NCBI GenBank assembly: GCA_902802815.1
Contig: CADCNQ010000005.1
Coordinates: 1 to 64,000, forward strand
Direction: 5' to 3'
Length of the DNA stretch: 64,000 nt
From: an uncultured Bacteroidales bacterium
GTDB taxonomy: Bacteria > Bacteroidota > Bacteroidia > Bacteroidales > Bacteroidaceae
Part shown: in pieces, positions 37,501-44,237 of the stretch
Layout: every line of letters begins with the position of its first letter
Position numbering within the stretch: the first letter of the stretch is position 1
Notes under the pieces: model-generated
Told to the model about the DNA's origin: nothing
What the model saw: only the letters and a program-made list of their open reading frames with translations
Databases searched by the model: none
Position numbers and translations under genes: made by a program

Positions 37501-39144
37501 TGCAATGGCAGCGTCCAGATTGTTGGCCATCTGCTCCAAAGCATCGATGTCGGTGCTCTCTTCGTAACCGTCAGTTGCACCGATTTTGTCATTCAAATCA
37601 GTCTCAACATCGGCGTTCATCACCTCGTTCACCAGACCCTGAGCCGTCTCAAGTTTAGCGGCCACAGCAGCTCTGTATTCCGTGGGATCGATGTCACCCG
37701 TGCGGGTAAACTTCACGTCCTTGATGGAGACCCAACTGCTGTTGGCATTAGCCACGATGAAATTGATGTCGAGCACACCGTCGTTAAAGACAGTACCGTC
37801 AGCAGCCACATTGGCAACATAGAAGTCACCGTAGTTAAGCTCACCGCTGACAGCAGAAGCCTCGCCCTCGTTAACCTTCAGAGACAAACCGCTCACGGGA
37901 GCCGTCTGGCCGCTGGTCAAACGCAGACGAACCTGTGCCGTCACGTTGTAGATACCTCTCTCAAGACCCGTCATCTGAGCGTGGATGGTCTTGTCGGCCA
38001 GCTTGTCGCCGTCGCCGGTCCAGTACTCAATGAAGGGCACGGTGAAGCCGGAACCGTCAGTGCTACCCTCGGTGCTCCACGTATTGATGTAGTAGCCGTG
38101 ATCAAAGTCACCGCCGTGAACATCGAATGCAGAGAGAAGAATCTCGCTAATAGTATTGCTTGAATGCCAACCTGTGGACATTTTTACCAACACATTTGCT
38201 TCCTCATTAGTCAGCGTAGCATTGCTATACTTAGACTGCGGTGTTGAGAAGTATGTAGCATAAGCATCAGCGGTATAGACATTCGTGTTTTCAAGAATTG
38301 CCGCTGCCTCGTCAAGATATGCTTTTGCATTAGCATAGGCTGCCACAGAAGCAGTAGCATCAGCAAGAGCTGCTGTCAAGACGCCCTCTGCAGCTGTAAT
38401 CTGTTCTTTGGTTGTCCAACCACTTGTCTCAACTTCAGCCGCAGATTTAAGTGCTGTCAAAACATCTGCATTCATTGGGGTATCATAGAGAGCCCTGGCC
38501 GCTGTTACCTTTTCATTAAAGTCCTCCATAAAGTCCGAAATATCGTACTTGTAGAGAGTAACAGGACCAATGATACACCAAGAGCAATAAGTGTCAATGT
38601 AGCCATGGAAACCAATGGAAACCTCGGTATCGTCCGCGTCAATATCAAAGTCAAACGAGTTTTCATAATAACCCGCGCCAAAGCATGAAGCCGCTTTTGC
38701 AATATCACTGCTTCCACCTTGATTGTAGAAACCGGCAAAACCAGCAAGGTACTGAGTTTTCTCACCGGCAAAGATATACGCTTTCTGCTGGTTTGTCGTG
38801 GGATTGTTGTTACCCTCGCGATAGAAACCGTTTACCTTCAAACGATAGTAACCCTGCGGCAATGTAGCCGTCTGCTTGAAGTCGAATACTCTCGATGCAC
38901 CAATACTTGCACCACCTTGAGCACTCCAAGCATGGTAGAACTCTATCACGGGCACAGCTCCTGAAGTATTGTGAGCCGTGTATCCACTCCAAGAGCCCGT
39001 ACCAGGCTGTGAACTGTCGATAGTCCAACCCTCTAGCGAACTCAATCCCGCATTGGTCAGATAAGTCGACGTCACATCCTCTCGCGCACTTGCGCTCGTG
39101 AAGAACGCTAACAGCGCAGCAAATAGGAATAGGAATTTTTTCAT
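31597..39144 (-). CDS. Giant modular secreted protein (2515 residues)
   Basis: Signal peptide MKKFLFLFAALLAFFTSASA, then carbohydrate-binding-like beta modules (e.g. ATLPQGYYRLKVNGFYREG, LPAGLYELGAEGYL, NLPAGQYKLTAQAAYRYSG) alternating with helical, Ala-rich FIVAR-like spacers. Two modules are duplicated: one of about 230 residues (NTNVYTxxAYATF...LLSAFDVHGGD...IEYWTGDG...SWVSIKxVKF) near both ends, and one of about 150 residues (AQGL.NxVMNAxVExDLND...VLEVKAxYDNKTLVAVT). The C-terminus (KYLIKDKIVIVKNGKMYNAAG) is a variant tail. No catalytic domain seen. A cell-surface glycan-binding or adhesive role is inferred from the modules and the GH27 gene upstream. Promoter at 39303-39310. Confidence 0.8.
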   Translation of the reverse strand: MKKFLFLFAALLAFFTSASAREDVTSTYLTNAGLSSLEGWTIDSSQPGTGSWSGYTAHNTSGAVPVIEFYHAWSAQGGASIGASRVFDFKQTATLPQGYYRLKVNGFYREGNNNPTTNQQKAYIFAGEKTQYLAGFAGFYNQGGSSDIAKAASCFGAGYYENSFDFDIDADDTEVSIGFHGYIDTYCSWCIIGPVTLYKYDISDFMEDFNEKVTAARALYDTPMNADVLTALKSAAEVETSGWTTKEQITAAEGVLTAALADATASVAAYANAKAYLDEAAAILENTNVYTADAYATYFSTPQSKYSNATLTNEEANVLVKMSTGWHSSNTISEILLSAFDVHGGDFDHGYYINTWSTEGSTDGSGFTVPFIEYWTGDGDKLADKTIHAQMTGLERGIYNVTAQVRLRLTSGQTAPVSGLSLKVNEGEASAVSGELNYGDFYVANVAADGTVFNDGVLDINFIVANANSSWVSIKDVKFTRTGDIDPTEYRAAVAAKLETAQGLVNEVMNADVETDLNDKIGATDGYEESTDIDALEQMANNLDAAIAAAQTSIANYQEAAAIINAASTLDEAGQAVYNSNNKVLEVKAGYDNKTLVAVTEEQKGVCKDALKVAVKAQTTDGADWTLLIDNADFEGRYTSVYKPSEDRDIYEPEGWTAFWENGNANDMTALNSTCTSWNQFENMAQPVDGGNNVYWARYNWGKQSSITLKQTVNLPAGLYELGAEGYLSNATNGKATLSAKFGDEVALVDFTASEWTKKTVQFYISEAQDVEFIYNFTENVPSTPTEIKAGVDNFTLTSHAIADADDYAALNAAIETAEAKKLGFKAGEYAPYTNVGVLSPLAAAKAIDQTAVNAKSAVVIATSLLNGAQSAWVENTEDMSIVYNGTFVASVNDGAPAGWETDNAAGLGSALHARAFVLNPGDNNYDKLVSFEQGDATRSAFYVRFDGTNSTRTTDYTYGETAGYTMPLEAGVYRVKLMAGGWGKTQPLNVKFEDADGIIKGEQVVEMTNIADGSGVAASFNFLSEVEAGDYKLVVSNGNIEADNAAAISNVEITLEMTATELAALREEIIVLRTKVDGYTELPEPLATEAAAAVAEAYGYINEHVCDPALLNACKARLQAVAGNAEFVVMIAEAEALAADDEAVAVGKLSDAIEVAKAVVTPTDEDKAALQAAIDQFNLDNADQESDQTAKVATNGWKKFDGSAAGVCATQFAPAIDTYDGRKNVNLAESYEEGTAEGTAVTRLGTIIYQDITGLKNGSYKVGFYGNAFFTEGRAGMTSPMEDGATDVAYVFANDQQSFITAHIATSTTENNFKEFDVEVTDGTIRLGMGKAQAGTNWHTMQIYRLTWFTTAKALYALDKADMEAAILLAGTLYENPYKTNGKEALQQAIAEANAARISNHLNIAEFEAEIAKLNAAIEAFKLANYVAFDGTYYVKNAAGKYMAAGHDWGTRGIVNETGLDLTLTPDNANKVSFDSRVANSASNHFLSDGLYMDGPAFAWAIEQIGAEEYSISNGVKYVGVDENDNLVLVDEPAAWQFVSADDVFAARVAALDAATADNGVSATFYMQNPNFNRNDQRVEGWNVSEDCTNKNLNGGNNLNNCAESFHSTFTIKQVISGAPAGVYKLEAQGFYRQDDALEEDAPVFFIGDATAEVPVKTGDEGSMAAASESFTNGLYNIEPLEFVYDGEGDLEVGVKATGVHQWVIFDNFRLTYFGAAPAPEPTDYTDHIVNADLTSTDPKGFDDAGTKFIDGSGIVKAANNAVYNFNQTINLPAGQYKLTAQAAYRYSGSEADEYAAIEAGTETKFASLYANVGGVKTSALVQNRWDGASDVDYAAGDGSVVVNEKYVPNSSNAVKAWFAAGQYVNEVVFNLFDAGDVIIGIEKDAQPEAGDYTVIGPWTLTRIGDADVSTYYETIANLLTEAQGLLNSVMNATVESDLNDAVTATAGYTECTDVAVLQAMIDGLTAANAAATTSVANYEEAAAILNAASILDADGQAVYAANEKVLEVKAAYDNKTLVAVTDEQKADCQAALLVAVKAQTTAGSDWSLLIANPSFETGDTSGWTVGSSSDTGARSTSNATYAMEGAEGNWLFNTWWQGIPLTQNIGELPAGEYKLSAMTASDGAVVYLIANGEHSEGLKCTNAAVASLNEYSFKLYAPAEVTIGVVGGNENGTYNPEGYWWYKADVFKLTLVRAGLPELIKVVGQMNATVSQAQDDAFAAYEADPSEANYLAAAAAIDAAQVSVDAYAEGKKSLDKVDDILANTNVYTTEAYATFGEAHLAAQNGYNNGTWTNEEAQAYGPTVFGTGWHTNNTVDDLLLSAFDVHGGDYDHGYYINTWSVEGDNDGSGYTAPFIEYWTGDGEVLADNTIHAQMTGLEPGVYTVTALVRQHLSNQFAEDTEVTGLGLGVCSWEVIPSTGAINIAGTRFFMETIEASGEVFTDGVLDINFIVKSANCSWVSIKNVKFEKTGAPTGIKSLDVEEEGTLKDGKYLIKDKIVIVKNGKMYNAAGGLQK

Positions 39145-39302
39145 GTTAAACGAATTAAGTTAATAATAAATGTTTTTTTAGTTGATTAGTCAAATGTTTT
39201 TTCTTTTAGTACTGTCTGTTTCTTAGTGATTTAAGGTTTAAAAAGTTCTACATTTATGTTATTATTCACTTGTTTATCTTGGTTTTCTGCACATTTGCGT
39301 GC

Positions 39303-39310
39303 CAAATATA
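39303..39310 (-). promoter_or_regulatory. -7 box TATATTTG of the giant protein gene
   Basis: The minus strand reads GTGTTGTATATTTGGCACGC, 159 bases before the start codon; a long untranslated leader is implied. It shares flanks with the promoters at 42022 and 54957. Confidence 0.6.
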
Positions 39311-39430
39311 CAACACTTTTCGAGTTTGTGCGCACGCACGGGAAACTTTTTTTCTTAAAAAGTCACTTTTTTCACCTTTCGCCTCATTTTTACTAACATC
39401 GATCTCTATTCGATGTCTGATATAACACAC

Positions 39431-41980
39431 TCAGCGATAGTTTATTCTGCCGTCCTTGATGAAAAATCCTTTTTGCGGTTTCTGAGTCAGTTTGCGCCCG
39501 GTGAGGTCGTAGATGTCACTGCTCCTGCCGCCGTTTACCTGTGCTCCGGCTGCATCTTCCTGCTGCCGCACGTCCTGAATAACGGTAGGATTCTTGGGAG
39601 CGGAAATCTTCAGCAGACGCGCTCCGTGATTACCCACCTCAGCTGAGAGAGAGCCTTTCACTGTCGTCAGCGCCTCACCGCTCCAGCAGTCCCTGACACT
39701 AACTTCCTCTTCAGCCCCATAACCGAGAGCCGTAAGATCTGCGGTGACTATGGTCTTGGAAGAAGTGGCATAGATGAGGAACTTCATGGTACAGTTGTTG
39801 CCGCCGCTGGGTGCGTCGGTGTCGCAGCTGCTGTCGTAGCCCACCAAACCCTTGAGACGCACATAATTCTTGTTGGCGGGAAGGTTATAGACAAGTGTGC
39901 AGGCCGCATTCATACCGAGTCCCTTGCTGTAACTCTGACCGTTAATCTTCAGCGTGCCGCCTTCCACATTGGTATTCTTGTGCAAAGTACCCCAAGAAGC
40001 GCTGTAGCTTGCCTGCGTGAGAGTAGCGAGAGACGTCTCGTTGCCGTCCTTGTCCACAAGGATGGGATTGACAAAGTTGGCGCGGTCGTATGCAAACGAG
40101 CCGTCGTAGTTGTCAACAACAATCTTCAGTTGCTCCGCACCGGTGATATCGACATCCACCTCCACCCCGGCTTTTTGGGATGTGCGGGAAACGAGACCGC
40201 TGTTGAAGATGGCTCCGTTGAGCAGTTCGCTGTTGCGGCACTCTCCGGCAAACACCATGAAACGCATGGAAGTGGTGCTTCCCGTCTGACCGATACCGCT
40301 GTCGTCGGCAGCACCGATACCCTTGAATTTCACAGCATCTTCGGGCAGTTTGAAATAGAGGACGGCGTTGGCATCCGTTGCAAAACCGCGTGTATAATCC
40401 GTACCCATCACCTTCATGTTGCCGGTGTTGGTGACATTGCGGTTTTCACGCACCACGTTATAGTAGGATGCCGTGAAGGTGTGGTCGAGGTCCTTCCCCG
40501 TGAGGTTGTATTCGCTGCCGTTCTTCAGCACGACGGTGGGATTTATCCAGTCACCGTGATCGTAGTTGAAGTTGTCTCCGCCGTCGTCAACCACCAGAGA
40601 CAGGATGTCCGTACCCTCAGGTATGTCGCATTCCACCTCCACCTTGTGGCCCTCTGTGGTATAAGCCACTGTCTCGCTGCAATAGAGAGCATTGTCGGGA
40701 GTCACCCACTGCTCGTCGCCGTCGGTGGAGAACATGGCAATCCACTTGCTGCCGTCGTCCGGATCGGTGCTTTCCCAAATGTATTTACCGGCACCTCCCT
40801 TCACTTGGTGGGCATTCACGCCGTAACTGTTCATCTTGAGCATATCCTCGTTGGTGAGCAGTTTCTTTGTCGTAGCACCAAAACTGGTCATTTCACCGCC
40901 AATCATGAGCGGAGAATGACATATACCCCACAGCGTCATCATCGTGCAGAGCTCGTTGTCGTTGAGGCGGGTCCAGCGTCCGTTGTCTCTGGATGCATAG
41001 CCCTGATCCGCCACAGTCATGGCAATCTGACCGACAGGCAGCATATCACAGTCGGCATAGTTGCCCACCTGATGATATTTCGCCCACTCGGCAGCCTCTG
41101 CAAACACGGCAGAAACATGAGCCCAGTTGTCCCACAAATCGTCCATCATACGCCATTGGTTGGCGAGATTGTGACATTGCTCACGATACTGGTATTGCGT
41201 CTTGCCAGGAGACAGGGACAGCACGATGGGGCGCCCGCACTGGTCGATGGCATTGCGTATCATCTGTATCTCGTCGGTGTAGAACGGACGGGAGATGTCA
41301 TCCACCTTGATGAAGTCCACACCCCACTCTGCATAGAGGTTGATGATGCTGTTGTAGTATTGCTGACCTTCTTCCGTCATACGCACCAAGGCATTGTCCT
41401 TCAACCACGTGCAGGGAGATGTTGTTCCGTTGCACACCTTTGCCCATGTAGCCTGGCGCTTGGCGGCGGTGTCGTCGCCGCTACCGAAAAGCGTATAGTT
41501 CGACGGATTCTTTGCTACGGTGGTGGGCACACCCCTCATGATGTGTATACCGAATTTGAGCCCCATTTCATGTATTCTGTCGGCAAGGGGCTTAAATCCC
41601 ACGTTCACATCATCTACCATACAACTGGGAAAACGGCGCGGAGAGGGCAAGTAGCGTCCGTAAGCGTCCAATACGTAGCCCTGAGTGCCATTCTGGTTAT
41701 AGTTGCCGGCGCCCAGAGAAGGATGCTCGCAATACCAGCGGATGTCCACCACAATATATTCATAACCGTATTGCTTGAGATTGTCGCGCATATACTCGGC
41801 ATTCCGCACCACCTCCGTTTCCGTCACAGAAGAATAATAGCAGTCCCATGAATTCCAACCCTTTGGAGGGGTCATTGCCCAAGTGCGAAACTCAGCCATC
41901 TCCTCAGCTCTGCTGGCATACGGGAAACATGCTCCCAGGAGAAGTACGGCGCAATACAGAAGTTTTAATGCATTTTTCAT
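39431..41980 (-). CDS. GH27 alpha-galactosidase with NPCBM-like modules, secreted
   Basis: 849 residues from the ATG at 41980 (signal peptide MKNALKLLYCAVLLLGACFPYASRA cut into view; upstream in-frame codons lie over the promoter). The GH27 barrel starts TPPKGWNSWDCYYS; nucleophile Asp227 in FIKVDD; acid/base candidate Asp280 or 281 in WRMMDDLWDNW. Two beta modules of the NPCBM type follow (each with NGxxYxKGLG- or TRGFATDANAVLYFKL-like cores), then the tail motif (IYDLTGRKLTQKP...GFFIKDG). It should remove alpha-1,6-linked galactose (or related L-arabinopyranose) from plant glycans at the surface. Next gene downstream is the giant modular protein. Confidence 0.9.
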   Translation of the reverse strand: MKNALKLLYCAVLLLGACFPYASRAEEMAEFRTWAMTPPKGWNSWDCYYSSVTETEVVRNAEYMRDNLKQYGYEYIVVDIRWYCEHPSLGAGNYNQNGTQGYVLDAYGRYLPSPRRFPSCMVDDVNVGFKPLADRIHEMGLKFGIHIMRGVPTTVAKNPSNYTLFGSGDDTAAKRQATWAKVCNGTTSPCTWLKDNALVRMTEEGQQYYNSIINLYAEWGVDFIKVDDISRPFYTDEIQMIRNAIDQCGRPIVLSLSPGKTQYQYREQCHNLANQWRMMDDLWDNWAHVSAVFAEAAEWAKYHQVGNYADCDMLPVGQIAMTVADQGYASRDNGRWTRLNDNELCTMMTLWGICHSPLMIGGEMTSFGATTKKLLTNEDMLKMNSYGVNAHQVKGGAGKYIWESTDPDDGSKWIAMFSTDGDEQWVTPDNALYCSETVAYTTEGHKVEVECDIPEGTDILSLVVDDGGDNFNYDHGDWINPTVVLKNGSEYNLTGKDLDHTFTASYYNVVRENRNVTNTGNMKVMGTDYTRGFATDANAVLYFKLPEDAVKFKGIGAADDSGIGQTGSTTSMRFMVFAGECRNSELLNGAIFNSGLVSRTSQKAGVEVDVDITGAEQLKIVVDNYDGSFAYDRANFVNPILVDKDGNETSLATLTQASYSASWGTLHKNTNVEGGTLKINGQSYSKGLGMNAACTLVYNLPANKNYVRLKGLVGYDSSCDTDAPSGGNNCTMKFLIYATSSKTIVTADLTALGYGAEEEVSVRDCWSGEALTTVKGSLSAEVGNHGARLLKISAPKNPTVIQDVRQQEDAAGAQVNGGRSSDIYDLTGRKLTQKPQKGFFIKDGRINYR

Positions 41981-42021
41981 AGTAATTATGTCTGTTTTGG
42001 TTTGTTGTTTAATTTGCGCTA

Positions 42022-42029
42022 CAAATGTA
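42022..42029 (-). promoter_or_regulatory. -7 box TACATTTG for the GH27 gene
   Basis: The minus strand reads GAGTTGTACATTTGTAGCGC, 41 bases before the start at 41980. A frame running through it (MWKKSCTFVAQ) is a promoter shadow, not coding. Confidence 0.7.
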
Positions 42030-42049
42030 CAACTCTTTTTCCACATAGC

Positions 42050-42320
42050 GCACGCGTCGCGAGAACTTTGTTTGACAAGAAAACGTTTTTTTGTTTTTTG
42101 GGATTCATTTTATTGCCCGTCAGCTCACTTTTTGTTCCGCGAACTCTTCTCACACGCGAATCTTCTCTTGGGTTTCGTGTCTGTTTTTTTCTCTTTCGTA
42201 TCAGCTTATCAGCTATTTACTCATGAGTCCTCTTTTTTTGCCCGCGAGACCACATTCCTGTAAAATCCACAGAAAAGACCGTTCTCAGATGCCGGTCAGA
42301 CACCACATTTCCCCCACGCA
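42050..42320. other. Intergenic stretch, no gene seen
   Basis: Part of a 578-base gap between the divergent GH27 and patatin-like genes. T-rich on the plus strand with several TTTTTTT runs; no frame with a start, composition or similarity that supports a gene. Confidence 0.6.
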
Positions 42321-42321
42321 G

Positions 42322-42448
42322 ATAACGAGCAGTTAACGAGTGGTGTACGAGTGGACTACGAGTGGTGTACGAGAAAACTCGTTAACTGCTCGTTGTTTAC
42401 TCGTTATCTGCTCGTAGTCTACTCGATACCCAGTAAGGCGCTGCTCGG
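42322..42448. repeat. 11-bp phased inverted array (ACGAG x5 / CTCGT x5)
   Basis: ACGAG occurs at 42325, 42336, 42347, 42358 and 42369, and its reverse complement CTCGT at 42378, 42389, 42400 and 42411 with CTCGA at 42422 and CTCGG at 42444. Every step is 11 bp (22 for the last). The two halves are mirror-symmetric about 42375.5. Spacer hexamers recur in both halves (CAGATA, CAGTTA, TAGACT/TGGACT). Confidence 0.9.
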
Positions 42449-42521
42449 ACTCTGGTGGGACTCAGAACACTTTTTTACCGAAAAATTAAGGCAAATGAAG
42501 CGTAAAACGAAAAAATCTTCG

Positions 42522-42529
42522 TACATTTG
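42522..42529 (+). promoter_or_regulatory. -7 box TACATTTG for the patatin-like gene
   Basis: TACATTTG, 29 bases before the ATG at 42559. Confidence 0.65.
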
Positions 42530-42558
42530 TCCGCAAAGAATGATATCAGCCGCAGAAA

Positions 42559-43407
42559 ATGAAGACAGGAATGGTACTTGAAGGAGGTGGAATGCGATGC
42601 CTCTTCACAGCCGGAATCCTCGATGTAATGATGGAAAATGACATAACGGTGGACGGCGTTGTCGGAGTGAGCGCCGGCGCTCTGTTCGGCTGCAACTATG
42701 TATCCCGACAGCCGGGAAGATCCCTCCGCTATAATCTCCGCTTCCGCAAAGATCCACGCTATATGGGATGGCGCGCGCTGATGAAGACGGGCAATATCGT
42801 TGCTCCGGAATTCTCATACCACACCCTGCCGTGCGAGCTCGACATATTCGACTTCGACACATTCTCCAAGAGCAACACAGATTTCCACCTCGTAGCGACA
42901 GACGCAATGCGAGGCACACCCATATACAAGGTAATCAAGCACATGGACGACCTGGGGATGGAATGGATGAGAGCATCCGCCTCAATGCCGATAGTGTCGC
43001 AGGCAGTGGAGATAGACGGCTTGAAACTGCTCGACGGAGGCATCACAGACAGCATCCCGCTCAAATACTTTCAGGAACAGGGATACGAGCGCAATCTCAT
43101 CATTCTGACACAACCGAAGGGGTATTACAAGAAAAAGACAAAACTCATGCCCCTCTTTCACCTGCTGGAGCGCGACCATCCGGAGATAATCAAATGCATG
43201 GCACGCAGACATCTGATGTACAACGACGAACTCGCATTCATCGCCCAGGAGGAAGCGAAGGGCAACACAATGATACTCTGTCCCGAACGTCCGCTCAAAA
43301 TCGGACGCACCGAACAGAAGGAAAAGAAGATGCGGCAAGTGTACGAAGCGGGCCGCACCTGCGCACTACAAAATCTCGATAAAATGAGGGATTTTCTCGC
43401 TCGCTGA
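42559..43407 (+). CDS. Patatin-like phospholipase family protein
   Basis: 282 residues, no signal peptide, so cytoplasmic or peripheral. Oxyanion loop LEGGGMRC, nucleophile elbow GVSAG with Ser38, and catalytic dyad Asp159 in LLDGGITDSIP. This is the YjjU/RssA-type bacterial patatin layout at normal length. It would hydrolyse acyl esters of phospholipids or lysophospholipids. It converges on the DUF308 gene 19 bp away with no visible hairpin terminator. Confidence 0.93.
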   Translation: MKTGMVLEGGGMRCLFTAGILDVMMENDITVDGVVGVSAGALFGCNYVSRQPGRSLRYNLRFRKDPRYMGWRALMKTGNIVAPEFSYHTLPCELDIFDFDTFSKSNTDFHLVATDAMRGTPIYKVIKHMDDLGMEWMRASASMPIVSQAVEIDGLKLLDGGITDSIPLKYFQEQGYERNLIILTQPKGYYKKKTKLMPLFHLLERDHPEIIKCMARRHLMYNDELAFIAQEEAKGNTMILCPERPLKIGRTEQKEKKMRQVYEAGRTCALQNLDKMRDFLAR

Positions 43408-43426
43408 CGAGAGTAGACTATTTGTA

Positions 43427-44113
43427 CTAGTCCTCCGAAACAACTTCGGCCTCCGAATCGGAAGATGCTTCTGAATCTTTGTCACTCGTGGCATCCACAA
43501 CCTCGAACGTCACATACGAAGCCTCTATCTCACGCTGGCGACGACGCTCTTCTTCTTTCTGCTTGCGCTCGTAGATGCGGTTGTAGTGACGAAGGCGGAG
43601 AGCCAGGAAGAGATCCGTGAGGGCATACACAGTGATGGCGGCGCCGAGAATCTGGAAACAGGTGGCAATAGAATCCAGAGGTTTGAAGATGATATAGAGT
43701 CCCACTGCAAGGATAATAAGCGCCATAATCATGCCGAAAAGACTCATGGGAGCTACGCGACGATAAGAAATCTGATCTCCCAACAGATATAATCCCGCAA
43801 GAACAAGTAGAATTCCTAAAATAATCACCAAATAACTGATAAGCATATCCGCCTTCAGAATTATTACCGTTCCCATAAGGATACTTCCTGCGGAACCAAT
43901 GGGAAAGAACAGCATAAACAATTCAGACGAAGCAACATAAGATCTAATGCGATTGAATATCCATGTTAAAATTCCAACAACACCAGACAACAGAAAGAAA
44001 CCGCCTATAATCTGAACGATGAGAGTGCCCATCACAGAGGCGTTGAACAGCAGCAGAAGCCCCACACAGAGACCCATCAAACTGCGAAAAATAGTACTAC
44101 CCAGAATTTTCAT
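43427..44113 (-). CDS. DUF308/HdeD-like membrane protein
   Basis: 228 residues with six hydrophobic segments in the first 170 (MGLCVGLLLLFNASVMGTL, IGGFFLLSGVVGILTWIF, LISYLVIILGILLVLAGLYLL, MALIILAVGLYIIF and two more), as in HdeD-like DUF308 proteins. The C-terminal 55 residues are charged: a Lys/Arg/Glu helix then an acidic Ser-rich tail. Some relatives are linked to acid stress; the role here is unknown. The -7 box at 44118-44125 ends only 5 bases before the ATG, so the mRNA is leaderless or the true start lies further in. Confidence 0.82.
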   Translation of the reverse strand: MKILGSTIFRSLMGLCVGLLLLFNASVMGTLIVQIIGGFFLLSGVVGILTWIFNRIRSYVASSELFMLFFPIGSAGSILMGTVIILKADMLISYLVIILGILLVLAGLYLLGDQISYRRVAPMSLFGMIMALIILAVGLYIIFKPLDSIATCFQILGAAITVYALTDLFLALRLRHYNRIYERKQKEEERRRQREIEASYVTFEVVDATSDKDSEASSDSEAEVVSED

Positions 44114-44117
44114 ACCG

Positions 44118-44125
44118 CAAAATTA
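44118..44125 (-). promoter_or_regulatory. Possible -7 box TAATTTTG at the DUF308 start
   Basis: The minus strand reads TAATTTTG directly before the start codon at 44113; transcription would begin at about the ATG. Confidence 0.4.
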
Positions 44126-44199
44126 CTTCATTTCAGCCATACAAAGCCCAGAACATTCACTTTTTTCTCTAAAAAAAAGGACTTTTGGAAATAAATTCG

Positions 44200-44207
44200 T
44201 ATATTTG
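44200..44207 (+). promoter_or_regulatory. -7 box TATATTTG for the GH43 gene
   Basis: TATATTTG, 30 bases before the ATG at 44238 (18 before the alternative at 44226). Confidence 0.65.
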
Positions 44208-44237
44208 CTGCGGAATATTATAAATATGGTATCATAT